From: Segatella hominis
GTDB lineage: Bacteria > Bacteroidota > Bacteroidia > Bacteroidales > Bacteroidaceae
Assembly (NCBI RefSeq): GCF_019249725.2
Contig: NZ_CP137559.1
Coordinates: 477,501-541,500 of the forward strand
Direction of reading: 5' to 3'
DNA length: 64,000 bases
Of the stretch, positions 43,746 through 53,170 are shown piece after piece; positions within the stretch are counted from its first letter, which is position 1; each line of letters starts with the position of its first letter. The notes beneath the pieces are model-generated. The model did not search any database. It was not told the DNA's origin and saw nothing but the letters and a program-made list of their open reading frames with translations. The position numbers and the translations under genes are program-made.

Positions 43746-43917
43746 ATACTCTCGAAATTTGGCGATTAACAGATGTATTTCCCAACAATAGAATAAGTGA
43801 ATGCCTGCGCTATAGCGTGGGCTGAACTTATCTGTTGGGAGGGCCACGCCAAATGCCTGAGAGTATGATAAGTGAAGCTCACGCTTCTTTTATATCATGC
43901 TCTCAGGTATTTTTTTT
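43746..43917 (+). promoter_or_regulatory. Structured 5' leader with competing antiterminator and terminator folds
   Basis: Nested helices: ATACTCTC (43746-43753) with GAGAGTAT (43859-43866); ATTTGGCG (43757-43764) with CGCCAAAT (43847-43854); TCCCAAC (43780-43786) with GTTGGGA (43834-43840); and an inner 8-bp hairpin 43803-43810/43815-43822 with a TATA loop. AACAGAT (43768-43774) with ATCTGTT (43830-43836) is an alternative to the third helix. The outermost 3' arm (43859-43866) is also the 5' arm of the terminator hairpin at 43856-43907, so the two cannot coexist. The leader from the promoter to here is ~310 nt and has no convincing ORF. It could alternatively be an independent small RNA ending at this terminator. 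Confidence 0.7.
43856..43917 (+). terminator. Intrinsic terminator (attenuator) 56 bases before the SNF2 gene
   Basis: CCTGAGAGTATGATA (43856-43870) pairs with TATCATGCTCTCAGG (43893-43907): 15 bp with one G-T. An inner GAAGC/GCTTC hairpin is present, and a TATTTTTTTT run follows. It is placed between promoter and start codon, so readthrough would be needed for operon expression. Confidence 0.85.
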
Positions 43918-43973
43918 GCTTGTGGCTCGTACTTCCAGAATAAAGTTCAACGCTCATTTTTTCTATAGCGACG

Positions 43974-46874
43974 ATGAAACAGAAAATCCCTTATTCATCT
44001 GCGCAGCTCTTGTATTATGCCTGGCAGTTGTCACGCAATAGGGGCGGTGCAGATGATGATAAGTTGACGGGTGTCTTGTCGGAGGCACGTGTCGATCTGA
44101 ACCCCCATCAGGTGATGGCGGCTCTTTTTGCATTCCAATCTCCTTTCTCCAAAGGTGTTATCCTTGCCGATGAGGTGGGATTGGGAAAAACAATAGAGGC
44201 TGGTATTGTTATCAGCCAGTTTTGGGCTGAACGTAAGCGTCGTATTCTCATCGTTGCTCCAGCTACCCTTCGCCGACAGTGGAGCATGGAGCTGGAGGAA
44301 AAGTTCTTTCTGGATTCTTTTATTCTCGAAAAGAAAAAAGGGATTTCTTTAGACCATCTTTCCGATGGCAAGCAAATCTATATCTGCTCTTATCAGTTTG
44401 CTTCCAGACAAGCCGAAATCTTGTCGCGCACTCATTGGGACCTGGTGGTTTATGATGAGGCTCATAAACTGCGCAATGTTTATAAGTCAACCCCTTCGAT
44501 GGCTTCCCGTCTGAAATCAGCTTTTTCTGATAGTCATAAACTCCTCCTTACCGCCACTCCGCTTCAGAATAACATTGAGGAATTATATGGTCTGGTAAGT
44601 ATCATCGATGACCATTACTTTGGTGACTTGAAGAGTTTCAAGGCTCAGTATTGCTATAGTAACAAAAACGATGATATTGCTTTTGGTGATCTTCGCAGGC
44701 GTCTTCGCCCCATCGTGCATCGCACGCTTCGCAAACAGGTTACGGAGTATGTAAAATATACTTCCCGTATCCCGATGGCGCAGGAATATTATCCTGCCGT
44801 TGAAGAGCAGAAACTCTATAATCAAATCAGCGAGTATCTTCGCCGTGATGATACTTACGGATTACCAACCAGTCAACGTCAGTTGATTACGCTGATATTC
44901 CGCAAACTCATGTCTTCATCAACCTTTGCCATCGGCTATACGCTCAAAACGCTTATCGACCGTTTGCAGACCAAGATTGCTCCATATTCTGCCGATAAAC
45001 CGCAAGGCTGGTATGGGGAAGATGGAAAAATAGCTATGGTTGCCGAAGATATGTTGGGCGATGATTGGGATGAATGGAATGAGCAGGATGAGAACGAACA
45101 GGAAGGAGAAATCCTTACTCCTGATGAGATAGAAGGCATCAAGGATGAAATCAAGGAACTTCAACGTCTATATGATCTTGCCAATGGCATCAGTAGCAAT
45201 AAAAAAGGTGATTGCCTCTTGTCGGCACTCCATACCGGCTTTCAGAAGATGGAAGAGTTGGGAGCCAACCGCAAAGCATTGATATTCACGGAAAGTACCC
45301 GTACCCAGCTCTATCTGAAACAGCTTTTAGAGGAGAATGGTTATATGGGCAAGATAGTCCTCTTCAATGGTTCCAACAATGATGAAACTTCCCGGAAGAT
45401 ATATAAGGCATGGAAAGAGCGGAATATAGGCACATCAGCCTTTACCCCTTCTTTGTCGGCAAACAAGCGCCAGGCTATTGTAGATTATTTCAGAGACGAT
45501 GCCGAAATCATGATTGCTACCGAGGCGGCATCCGAAGGTATCAACCTTCAGTTTTGTTCGCTTATTGTGAATTATGATTTGCCGTGGAATCCTCAGCGGG
45601 TGGAACAGCGCATAGGTAGATGCCATCGTTATGGACAGAAGAATGATGTTGTGGTTTTCAACTTCATCAACAAGGCAAATGCAGCTGATGTGCGTGTGTT
45701 CCAACTGCTTTCTGAGAAATTCCATCTCTTTGATGGTGTCTTCGGTTCGAGTGATGATGTGTTGGGCAGCATCGAGTCGGGGGTTGACTTCGAGAAGCGG
45801 ATGCTCAACATCTATCAGCAGTGCCGTACTCCTGAAGAAATCAATGCAGCCTTCGACCAGATTCAGCAAGAGATGGATGCAAGTATCAAGGCAACGATGC
45901 AAGATACCCGCAAGCAACTGCTTGAAAACTTTGATGAGGATGTGGTGGGACTGCTGAAGATTCGTCAAGGCAAGGATATGGGAAATCTGAATAAGTTCCA
46001 TCGCTGGCTTTGGACGATAACCATTGCTACGCTTGGTAAGGAGAATGTAGAAGTAGTAGATGAAACTAATCTCGTCTTTCGCTTGAAGCACAATCCTTAT
46101 CCTGATGTGGCAGCAGAATGTGGCATGTATCAGATAACTACGCTGCAATCGCAATACATCAATTATCGTTTGTCGCATCCTTTGGCTCAAAAGATCATTG
46201 CCTTGTGTAAGCGGAATGAGCAAAGTCTGCAGAATCTCCTCTTCGATTATAGCCTATACCGTTATAAGGTAGCAGATATAGAACAATGTGCTTATGAAAG
46301 TGGATGGCTACAGGCTCATCTTGTTTCTTTTATATCCGAAGGGCAACAGGAACAACACATTGTGCTGACGGCACTTGCGGAAGATGGAACGGCTTTGGGC
46401 CAGGAGTTTGCAGAAAAACTATTGAATGTTCCAACGATAAGTACCGGAAATGTTCGTGTGCAGGAGGAAGCAAGCCAGAAGCTATCTTCCCTGTATGATA
46501 ACCGGCGAGCAGCCTTGACCGTTCAGATAGAAGAACGAAACAAGGCTTTGCTTGATGCTGAAATCCAGCATATCGAGAAGTGGGCAGAAGACCAGCAGCT
46601 CACTTTGGAGAATGAACTGAAAGACATCAAGGCTAAAATCAAGGAGAAGAAAAGACTTTTGAGTCGTTCGGAGAATGCACAGCAAACATTGACCCTGGAA
46701 AAGGATTTGAATACCCTTACTCGTCAGCAGAAGCGTAAGCGAGCCGAAATCTTTAATCTGGAAGATGAGATAGAGGAGAAGCGAGACGGAATGATTGATA
46801 AAGTGAAGGCATTTATCCAGCAGCATATTACGGAAGAAGAACTCTTCTGCGTGCATTGGGCATTAAAGAAATGA
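43974..46874 (+). CDS. SNF2/RapA-like DEAH helicase of the defence operon (966 aa)
   Basis: A superfamily 2 translocase. The N-terminal half has VDLNPHQVMAALFAF, Walker A ILADEVGLGKTIEAGIV (about 63-79, the RapA/HepA form), DEAH box VVYDEAHKLRN (about 159-169) and motif III LLLTATPLQNN (about 187). An acidic insert follows (GDDWDEWNEQDENEQEGE, about 362-380). The C-terminal helicase half has ALIFTESTRTQLYL (about 437), IATEAASEGINLQFC and RVEQRIGRCHRYGQ (about 540-555). Residues about 850-960 are a long coiled coil (EIQHIEKWAEDQQLTLENEL and on). It lies 41 bases ahead of the methyltransferase gene. SNF2 partners of methylases occur in several phage-defence systems (for example DISARM class 1 DrmD), where they likely load on or track DNA. 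Confidence 0.9.
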   Translation: MKQKIPYSSAQLLYYAWQLSRNRGGADDDKLTGVLSEARVDLNPHQVMAALFAFQSPFSKGVILADEVGLGKTIEAGIVISQFWAERKRRILIVAPATLRRQWSMELEEKFFLDSFILEKKKGISLDHLSDGKQIYICSYQFASRQAEILSRTHWDLVVYDEAHKLRNVYKSTPSMASRLKSAFSDSHKLLLTATPLQNNIEELYGLVSIIDDHYFGDLKSFKAQYCYSNKNDDIAFGDLRRRLRPIVHRTLRKQVTEYVKYTSRIPMAQEYYPAVEEQKLYNQISEYLRRDDTYGLPTSQRQLITLIFRKLMSSSTFAIGYTLKTLIDRLQTKIAPYSADKPQGWYGEDGKIAMVAEDMLGDDWDEWNEQDENEQEGEILTPDEIEGIKDEIKELQRLYDLANGISSNKKGDCLLSALHTGFQKMEELGANRKALIFTESTRTQLYLKQLLEENGYMGKIVLFNGSNNDETSRKIYKAWKERNIGTSAFTPSLSANKRQAIVDYFRDDAEIMIATEAASEGINLQFCSLIVNYDLPWNPQRVEQRIGRCHRYGQKNDVVVFNFINKANAADVRVFQLLSEKFHLFDGVFGSSDDVLGSIESGVDFEKRMLNIYQQCRTPEEINAAFDQIQQEMDASIKATMQDTRKQLLENFDEDVVGLLKIRQGKDMGNLNKFHRWLWTITIATLGKENVEVVDETNLVFRLKHNPYPDVAAECGMYQITTLQSQYINYRLSHPLAQKIIALCKRNEQSLQNLLFDYSLYRYKVADIEQCAYESGWLQAHLVSFISEGQQEQHIVLTALAEDGTALGQEFAEKLLNVPTISTGNVRVQEEASQKLSSLYDNRRAALTVQIEERNKALLDAEIQHIEKWAEDQQLTLENELKDIKAKIKEKKRLLSRSENAQQTLTLEKDLNTLTRQQKRKRAEIFNLEDEIEEKRDGMIDKVKAFIQQHITEEELFCVHWALKK

Positions 46875-46915
46875 ATCGGAATCAAAGCAAAAATAATATA
46901 ACTAAGGAATAAACA

Positions 46916-49777
46916 ATGACACTATACGAACAGAAATTTAGAGATATACTTGCAGAAATACTGCAACTCGACCAAGCCGAACTCGACTTTGGTATATATC
47001 GCATCATGAATCAGAAGCGTAAGGATATCGAGGCGTTCTTGAACAATCGCCTTGTTCCTGAAATTACAAAGATTTTGAAGACTCAAACTTCTGCAGGAAC
47101 TGATATTTCTGCCATGGAGAATGAGGTGTTTTCTCATTTGGCTAAATTCTTTAGCCGTTATTATGAGGGTGGCGATTTTATCTCTAAACGTCGCTATAAG
47201 GACGATGCCTATGCCATTCCTTATAGCGGAGAGGAAGTGAAGTTGTATTGGGCAAATGCCGACCAGTATTACATCAAGACTTCTGAGTATTTCAAGAATT
47301 ACTCGTTCGTGTTGCCGACCAGCCGTCGTAAGGTACACTTTGTTCTTCGTGATGCGGATACAGAGCAGAACAACAACAAGGCTGCCAACAATATGGAGCG
47401 CCGTTTCCAACTTTGTGAAGCGGACTGTATCGCAGAGGAAGATGGTGAGCTTAACATCTTCTTTACTTATGAGTTGATGCCGAAGACTACCAAGCAGGAT
47501 GCACTTATCAAGGATGCTGAGGCTAAGATTATTTCTTCGTTTGCAGAAGGAAAATATGCCGACTTTGCAGAGTTGGTCAATGAAAAGGTGCCAACAGAAA
47601 AGAATAAGGAACGCACTTTGCTGATGAAGCATCTGCAAGACTATACGGCAAAGAACAATTTTGATTATTTCATCCACAAAGACTTGGGCGGCTTCCTTCG
47701 TAGAGAACTTGATTTCTATATCAAAAACGAGGTAATGTTTTTGGATGATTTGGATGCTACTCATATCATGGAGCATTTGGCACAAGTGAAAGCCATCAAG
47801 TTGGTAGGAGAGAAGATTATCACCTTCCTTGCCCAGCTCGAAGATTTCCAAAAGAAGTTGTGGCTCAAGAAAAAGTTTGTAGTCGGTTGTGATTATTGTA
47901 TCACACTCGACCGAATTCCTCGTACCCTTTACCCAGAGATTATTGCTAATGATGAGCAGCGTAAAGAATGGGTTCGCCTCTTTGCCATCGATGAAATCAA
48001 AGGGGATATGATGACCGAGGGCTATTGTGAGCCATTAACAGAAAAGTTCCTGGAAGACAATCCGTTCCTTGTGCTTGACACTAAGTTCTTTAGTGTCGAG
48101 TTCAAGCATAAACTCGTGGGAAGTATGGAGAAAGTAGATGAGGAGTGTAATGGATTGCTGATTAATAGTGAGAACTTCCAGGCTCTGGAACTGTTGCAGG
48201 AGAAGTATCGTGAGACTGTGAAATGTGTTTATATTGATCCACCTTATAATACTGGTTCTGATAATAGTTTCTCTTATAAGGATAATTATCAGCATTCGTC
48301 TTGGGCTTCTATGATGAATGATAGGAGTGAATTAATGAAGAATATGATGATAGGAACATCAACGTTTTGGGTTAGTACTGATGATGGTGAATATGCGAAT
48401 TTAAAACACAATTTGGATATAGTTTTTGATGAAGATAATTTTGTTGCAGATATAATATGGAATAGTAGAAAGTCTGTATCTAACGATGCATTGGTATCTA
48501 ATTCTATTAATCATACGACTGTTTTCACTAAAGATATGATAGCTCTAAAAGCTAATAAAACGGATTTTAAGGTTGAAGCGAATGAGGAGGGTTTTATAAA
48601 TCCTGATAATGATCCTAATGGTCCATGGAAATTAGATCCTATGGATGCGCCGGGTATTCGTGAAAATCTTTCTTATGGTATTATAAATCCCAAAACAAAT
48701 GAAACTTTTTATCCGGCAAGTGGAAGACATTGGCGATTCGAACAACATGATACTTTGAGATTATTGGAAGAGGGAAGGATTTTATTTGGTAAAAAGGGAA
48801 ATACAAAGCCTGCTTATAAAAGATATAAGTCTGAAGCTTTAGAGAAAGGTGATGCCATAACATCTTTATGGGATGATGTTAAGACTACCGCAGAAGGTAC
48901 GAAATTGTTGCTCAATTTATTTGGAACATCATTGCCAAAAGAATTTATTGATGGTATTAAGCCTAAGCCAGTTGAGTTTATCAATAAGGTTGTTAACGTT
49001 TCAACAAAGAATGAATCTATAGTTATGGATTGTTTTTGTGGCTCAGGTACAACAGGGCATGCTGCAATTAATCAAGGGCGTAAGGGTAAAATGCATAAGT
49101 ATATACTGTGTGACGTCAATTATTATTTTGATATACTTCCCAAGCCTCGCATGGAAAAAGTAATCTATTCCGAGGATTGGAAGGATGGCAAGCCTATTTC
49201 CCGTAAAGGCATTTCTCAATGCTTCAAGTACATCCGTCTGGAGCAATATGAGGATACCCTAAATAATTTGCAGCCGAAGAACCAGCGACTCGACTTCGAT
49301 AACGAGAATGGCAAGGGAGATTTCGAGGAAACCTATTTCCTCCGTTATATGCTCGATACAGAAACCAAGGGAGATCTCTTCAACCTGGAATGGTTTAAGA
49401 ACCCGTTTGCCATGTCTATCAAGACAACCAAGGATAATGAGTTGGTAGATACCCATGTTGATATGGTGGAAACATTCAACTACCTTATCGGTCTGAATGT
49501 AGAGACGCTCCGTTATCCTAAGGATGGCTACTGTGTGGTGGAAGGAACTACCCATATCGGCAATGAGCGAACTCTCGTGATTTGGAGAAACTGCAACAAG
49601 GTGAGCAACGAAGACTTGAATGAATTCTTCCGTAAGCAAGCCTACTGCACCACAGACTCAGAGTTCGATAAGATTTATGTAAATGGTGATAATACATTAC
49701 CGAATATCAAGACGGATGAGGAGCATTGGAAAGTAGTACTCATTGAGGAAGAATTTAAGAAAAGAATGTTTGAATAG
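46916..49777 (+). CDS. Type III-like (Mod-type) beta-class adenine-N6 DNA methyltransferase (953 aa)
   Basis: Residues 1-~400 are an N-terminal region not found in short Mod proteins (AELDFGIYRIMNQKRKDIEA, then a VMFLDDLDATHIMEHLAQVK segment). The methylase core follows in beta order: catalytic DPPYNTGSDNSFSYKDNYQH (about 440-459), a target-recognition stretch, then the SAM motif MDCFCGSGTTGHAAINQGRK (about 703-722). The C-terminal ~200 residues are Mod-like. It should methylate adenine in a specific site. Bases about 48230-49135, between the two motifs, are strikingly AT-rich and use AT-ending codons unlike the flanks, suggesting exchange of the recognition domain. It ends 8 bases before the Res-like gene. 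Confidence 0.92.
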   Translation: MTLYEQKFRDILAEILQLDQAELDFGIYRIMNQKRKDIEAFLNNRLVPEITKILKTQTSAGTDISAMENEVFSHLAKFFSRYYEGGDFISKRRYKDDAYAIPYSGEEVKLYWANADQYYIKTSEYFKNYSFVLPTSRRKVHFVLRDADTEQNNNKAANNMERRFQLCEADCIAEEDGELNIFFTYELMPKTTKQDALIKDAEAKIISSFAEGKYADFAELVNEKVPTEKNKERTLLMKHLQDYTAKNNFDYFIHKDLGGFLRRELDFYIKNEVMFLDDLDATHIMEHLAQVKAIKLVGEKIITFLAQLEDFQKKLWLKKKFVVGCDYCITLDRIPRTLYPEIIANDEQRKEWVRLFAIDEIKGDMMTEGYCEPLTEKFLEDNPFLVLDTKFFSVEFKHKLVGSMEKVDEECNGLLINSENFQALELLQEKYRETVKCVYIDPPYNTGSDNSFSYKDNYQHSSWASMMNDRSELMKNMMIGTSTFWVSTDDGEYANLKHNLDIVFDEDNFVADIIWNSRKSVSNDALVSNSINHTTVFTKDMIALKANKTDFKVEANEEGFINPDNDPNGPWKLDPMDAPGIRENLSYGIINPKTNETFYPASGRHWRFEQHDTLRLLEEGRILFGKKGNTKPAYKRYKSEALEKGDAITSLWDDVKTTAEGTKLLLNLFGTSLPKEFIDGIKPKPVEFINKVVNVSTKNESIVMDCFCGSGTTGHAAINQGRKGKMHKYILCDVNYYFDILPKPRMEKVIYSEDWKDGKPISRKGISQCFKYIRLEQYEDTLNNLQPKNQRLDFDNENGKGDFEETYFLRYMLDTETKGDLFNLEWFKNPFAMSIKTTKDNELVDTHVDMVETFNYLIGLNVETLRYPKDGYCVVEGTTHIGNERTLVIWRNCNKVSNEDLNEFFRKQAYCTTDSEFDKIYVNGDNTLPNIKTDEEHWKVVLIEEEFKKRMFE

Positions 49778-49785
49778 GTCTTATT

Positions 49786-52700
49786 ATGGCTAAGAAAATA
49801 CAGAAAAAAGGAAAACTGCAGCAGGCACTGGTCCTGTTTCATTATATCTTGCAGCTGTTTGGCTGTAAGGACTTGGAGGCTTTGTCTCGTGACCTCAAGG
49901 ATCCTGCATACGAAGGATTGAATGATGACCACGAGTCAAAACTCTATCATGAGCTTTGTCATAAGCTCTATGCTACAGGTCCTTTGTCCATAGAACAGTT
50001 GTACTTTTACGACCAGCATATCGTGAAGTTTACTGATGAGATTAACGAGAAGCGAAGTGAACCAATCAAGTGGAAGTACTTCCAGTATCTATCCCTCTTG
50101 TTCACGGAAATCTATCTCGACCAGTATTTCAGTAATCCGCAGGCACTTTGCGACAACCTGAATCGTTTTCTGCATGATGACTTCAATCATCGTGCAGAAA
50201 CCTGGCACGAGTTGCCCGACTTTACGGTTGATGACTTGAATAAGTTGGCTTATTGGAATGCAACAGGTTCGGGTAAGACTCTGCTGATGCATGTCAATAT
50301 CAAGCAATATCAGGAGTATGCCAGGATTCATCATGCCAAGAAACTCAACCGCATCATCGTATTGACTCCAAATGAAGGATTGAGTCGTCAGCATTATGAA
50401 GAGTTGAAGGCTTCTAATATGGATGTTGCAATGTTCAGCAAGCAAGGTGTTGGTGGTTTGTTTCAAGGTAAGGCTGTAGAAATCATCGATATCAATAAAT
50501 TGGCAGATAAGGATGGAGATAAAACGGTAGCTGTTGAGGCTTTCGAGGGCAACAACCTGGTATTGGTAGATGAAGGTCACAAAGGTTCCAGTGGCGATGT
50601 CTGGATGGGGTATCGCCAGAAGTTGACCGAGGAAGGCTTCTCTTTTGAGTATTCCGCTACCTTTGGTCAAGCCATTTCTGCAAAGAGTAATGCCAAAGAC
50701 CGGAAGGCGATGTTTGACCAATATGGTAAGGCAACACTTTTTGATTATTCCTATCGTTATTTCTATGCCGATGGATATGGCAAGGATTATCGTATCATGA
50801 ATATGAACGATTGGAATGATGATGATTTGCTCAATATGTATCTCACGGCATATTTGCTATGTCTTTATGAACAGACTAAAATCTATCAGAGTGATATGCG
50901 GATTCATAACAGGTTTCTGGTGGAAAAGCCTTTGGGAATATTTGTGGGAAGTAGCGTAAAGGCTGTGAGCAAGGAAAATAAGAATCAGGTATCGGATGTA
51001 ACTCAGATACTCTTGTTCTTGCAGGATTTTATCCGGAATCGTACTGAGTTTTCTGGTTATATCCGTCGTTTGCTCAGTTCGGAAGATGGATTGAAAACAA
51101 AGAATGGTTATTCTGTATTTGGCAACTCTTTTCTGGCGCTTAAAGGTGGTTATCTCGTAGAAGATGACAAACAGAAGTTTGCCGAGAACATCTATGATGC
51201 TATTTTGCGGGATCTTTTCCACTCCAATATCCATGGTGCCCAACTTCATATAGATCTTCAAAAAGGAGGTTTTGAGGAGATTGGATTGAGAGTAGGAAGT
51301 ACTAAGGATTATTTCGGCGTCATCAATGTGGGTGATGGTAAGGAATTGCTGAAACTTTTGCAGGATAAAGGATTCCTTTGTGAAACGAAAGCATTCGGAA
51401 CTTCCAGCCTCTTCAACAATATCAATTCTCAAGATTCAACAGTCAATATCCTGATTGGTTCCAAGAAGTTTACTGAAGGATGGAGTAGTTGGCGAGTTTC
51501 CGTGATGGGGCTGATGAATGTGGGACGCAGCGAAGGTTCTGAGATTATTCAGCTTTTTGGTCGTGGTGTTCGTCTGAAAGGATACAAGTATTCGCTGAAG
51601 CGAAGCAAGATGCTGGATGCCTGCTATCAGGACGAGATGATTCCAAAGAATTTGTCAACCATAGAGACTCTGAATATCTTTGGCGTGCGGGCTGATTATA
51701 TGGAAGCCTTCAAGGCATATTTGGAGGATGAAGGTTTACCTACCAATGAGATAGACTATGAGAAGATTGTCATCAAAACCATTAAGTCTGTTGATTTAGA
51801 TGCTCTTCATCTCTCATTGCCGAAAGTCGTGGATGGCTATAACTTCAAGAAGTCTGCCGTGGTAGAACCTGCCGACGAAAGCCTGATGAAAAAGGTGAAT
51901 GTAAAACTGGACAAATATCCAAAGGTGGATTTGCTGAGAAGCAAGAATGTTCAAACTGCTAATGCAGCAAGTCGCTATATTGGTGTTTTGGGCCAGGAGC
52001 ATCTGAATTGGATAGACTGGACGGAAGTGTTCTTTGCCTTGCAGGGTATGAAGGCAGAGCGAGGTTGGTATAATCTGGAATTGCGATTGGAAGACTTGAA
52101 GTATCTGATGGCAAATCCTTCCTGGTACGAATTGTCAATTCCTGAAGACCGTTTGAACTTTCATGATTTCGGAAAGAATGTGGAGTTGTGGCAGGATGTT
52201 ACAATCAGTCTGCTCCGTGGCTATATGGATATGGCTTACAAGAAGGCCAAGTCGAAGGAAGAGCAAAAACATCTGAAGGAGACACGCGTTACCTATTATA
52301 ATATAGGTATGCCTGACGAATATGAAATAGAGGTTCGTAACGACTTGTATAATGTGGTGGATTATTTGAAAATATTGCAGGAGCAGGTGGAGACCAATGA
52401 ATTTGGTAAAGACTTAGTTCTTGATGCTCCTTATTTCAAAGCATTGAATGTGGAGGAACATCTGTATAAGCCTTTGGTCTTCCTTGCAGAGAAAAATACC
52501 AATGGTAATCGTCCTTATGTAGATGTTGTAACTGGTGAGCCAAAGTTGAAGGTGTCTCCTGTGGCATTAAACTTAGGAGAACAGAACTTTGTTACTTCCT
52601 TCCGTGAATATTGTAGGGTTCATCAAGACGATGTGCTGGCTGGTAAGCAGGTTTATCTGCTTCGCAATGAGAGCAAGAGGGGATTGGGTTTCTTTGAAGC

Positions 52701-53034
52701 AAACAACTTCTATCCTGATTTTATCTTATGGATATTGGATGGAGAGAAGCAATATATCACCTTCATCGACCCGAAAGGTATTCGCAATCTTAAAGGATTG
52801 GAGGATGATAAGATTCAACTCTTCAAGTATTTACAGACAGAAGTGGCTTCTCAGTTGGGCAACGCTCATCTGATGTTGAACAGTTTCATTATCAGCAATA
52901 CGCCAATGGAGCAGGTTGAGTTTTGGTTGAAGAATCCATTTGAGAAAGGGGAATTCCAAAAGAATCATGTGTTGTTTAAGGATGATAAAGGCTATCTGGA
53001 AACGATGATGAATATGATTTTGCAGTATATGTAG
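49786..53034 (+). CDS. Type III Res-like DEAD/DEAH helicase with PD-(D/E)XK-type end (1082 aa)
   Basis: The helicase core has Walker A WNATGSGKTLLMH (about 158-170), motif II LVLVDEGHKGSSGD (about 258-271), SATFGQA, and the late QLFGRGVRLKGYKYSLKRSK (about 587-606). The C-terminal domain has a nuclease-like YPDFILWILDGEKQYITFID PKG (about 975-997), matching PD-x(n)-(D/E)xK with D-P-K as the last triad. In type III restriction enzymes, Res uses ATP to slide or loop between sites recognised by Mod and then cuts. Here it is the third gene of a compact operon with the SNF2 helicase, so the complex may differ from a plain Mod-Res pair. An N-terminal ~150-residue extension precedes Walker A. Confidence 0.9.
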   Translation: MAKKIQKKGKLQQALVLFHYILQLFGCKDLEALSRDLKDPAYEGLNDDHESKLYHELCHKLYATGPLSIEQLYFYDQHIVKFTDEINEKRSEPIKWKYFQYLSLLFTEIYLDQYFSNPQALCDNLNRFLHDDFNHRAETWHELPDFTVDDLNKLAYWNATGSGKTLLMHVNIKQYQEYARIHHAKKLNRIIVLTPNEGLSRQHYEELKASNMDVAMFSKQGVGGLFQGKAVEIIDINKLADKDGDKTVAVEAFEGNNLVLVDEGHKGSSGDVWMGYRQKLTEEGFSFEYSATFGQAISAKSNAKDRKAMFDQYGKATLFDYSYRYFYADGYGKDYRIMNMNDWNDDDLLNMYLTAYLLCLYEQTKIYQSDMRIHNRFLVEKPLGIFVGSSVKAVSKENKNQVSDVTQILLFLQDFIRNRTEFSGYIRRLLSSEDGLKTKNGYSVFGNSFLALKGGYLVEDDKQKFAENIYDAILRDLFHSNIHGAQLHIDLQKGGFEEIGLRVGSTKDYFGVINVGDGKELLKLLQDKGFLCETKAFGTSSLFNNINSQDSTVNILIGSKKFTEGWSSWRVSVMGLMNVGRSEGSEIIQLFGRGVRLKGYKYSLKRSKMLDACYQDEMIPKNLSTIETLNIFGVRADYMEAFKAYLEDEGLPTNEIDYEKIVIKTIKSVDLDALHLSLPKVVDGYNFKKSAVVEPADESLMKKVNVKLDKYPKVDLLRSKNVQTANAASRYIGVLGQEHLNWIDWTEVFFALQGMKAERGWYNLELRLEDLKYLMANPSWYELSIPEDRLNFHDFGKNVELWQDVTISLLRGYMDMAYKKAKSKEEQKHLKETRVTYYNIGMPDEYEIEVRNDLYNVVDYLKILQEQVETNEFGKDLVLDAPYFKALNVEEHLYKPLVFLAEKNTNGNRPYVDVVTGEPKLKVSPVALNLGEQNFVTSFREYCRVHQDDVLAGKQVYLLRNESKRGLGFFEANNFYPDFILWILDGEKQYITFIDPKGIRNLKGLEDDKIQLFKYLQTEVASQLGNAHLMLNSFIISNTPMEQVEFWLKNPFEKGEFQKNHVLFKDDKGYLETMMNMILQYM

Positions 53035-53103
53035 GAAAAAAGTTTTTCTATTTTAATGCCACATCTACCACGCAGAAGCGCAAGTGGCTGATTTACAGAA
53101 AAT

Positions 53104-53152
53104 AATGCGTGGTAATAAGCGGTGCTTTTATTGCCACTTATTACCACGCATT
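53104..53152. repeat. 16-bp perfect inverted repeat downstream of the defence operon
   Basis: AATGCGTGGTAATAAG (53104-53119) and CTTATTACCACGCATT (53137-53152) are perfect complements around a 17-base spacer. Extra CCACGC/GTGGC motifs surround it (53055-53160). There is no T-run, so it is not a typical terminator. It may still halt transcription or be an element end. Confidence 0.75.
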
Positions 53153-53170
53153 GCCACGCCTTATTCTTGC

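Noticed and set aside
43835..44041. Plus-strand ORF (68 codons) running through the leader terminator into the SNF2 gene
   Set aside because: It starts at TTG, is out of frame with SNF2, and its codons are dictated by the terminator stem; no sign of a leader peptide with biased codons.
43974..53034. Calling the operon a DISARM system
   Set aside because: SNF2 and methylase fit DrmD/DrmMI loosely, but drmA, drmB and drmC homologues are absent and a Res-like protein is present instead.
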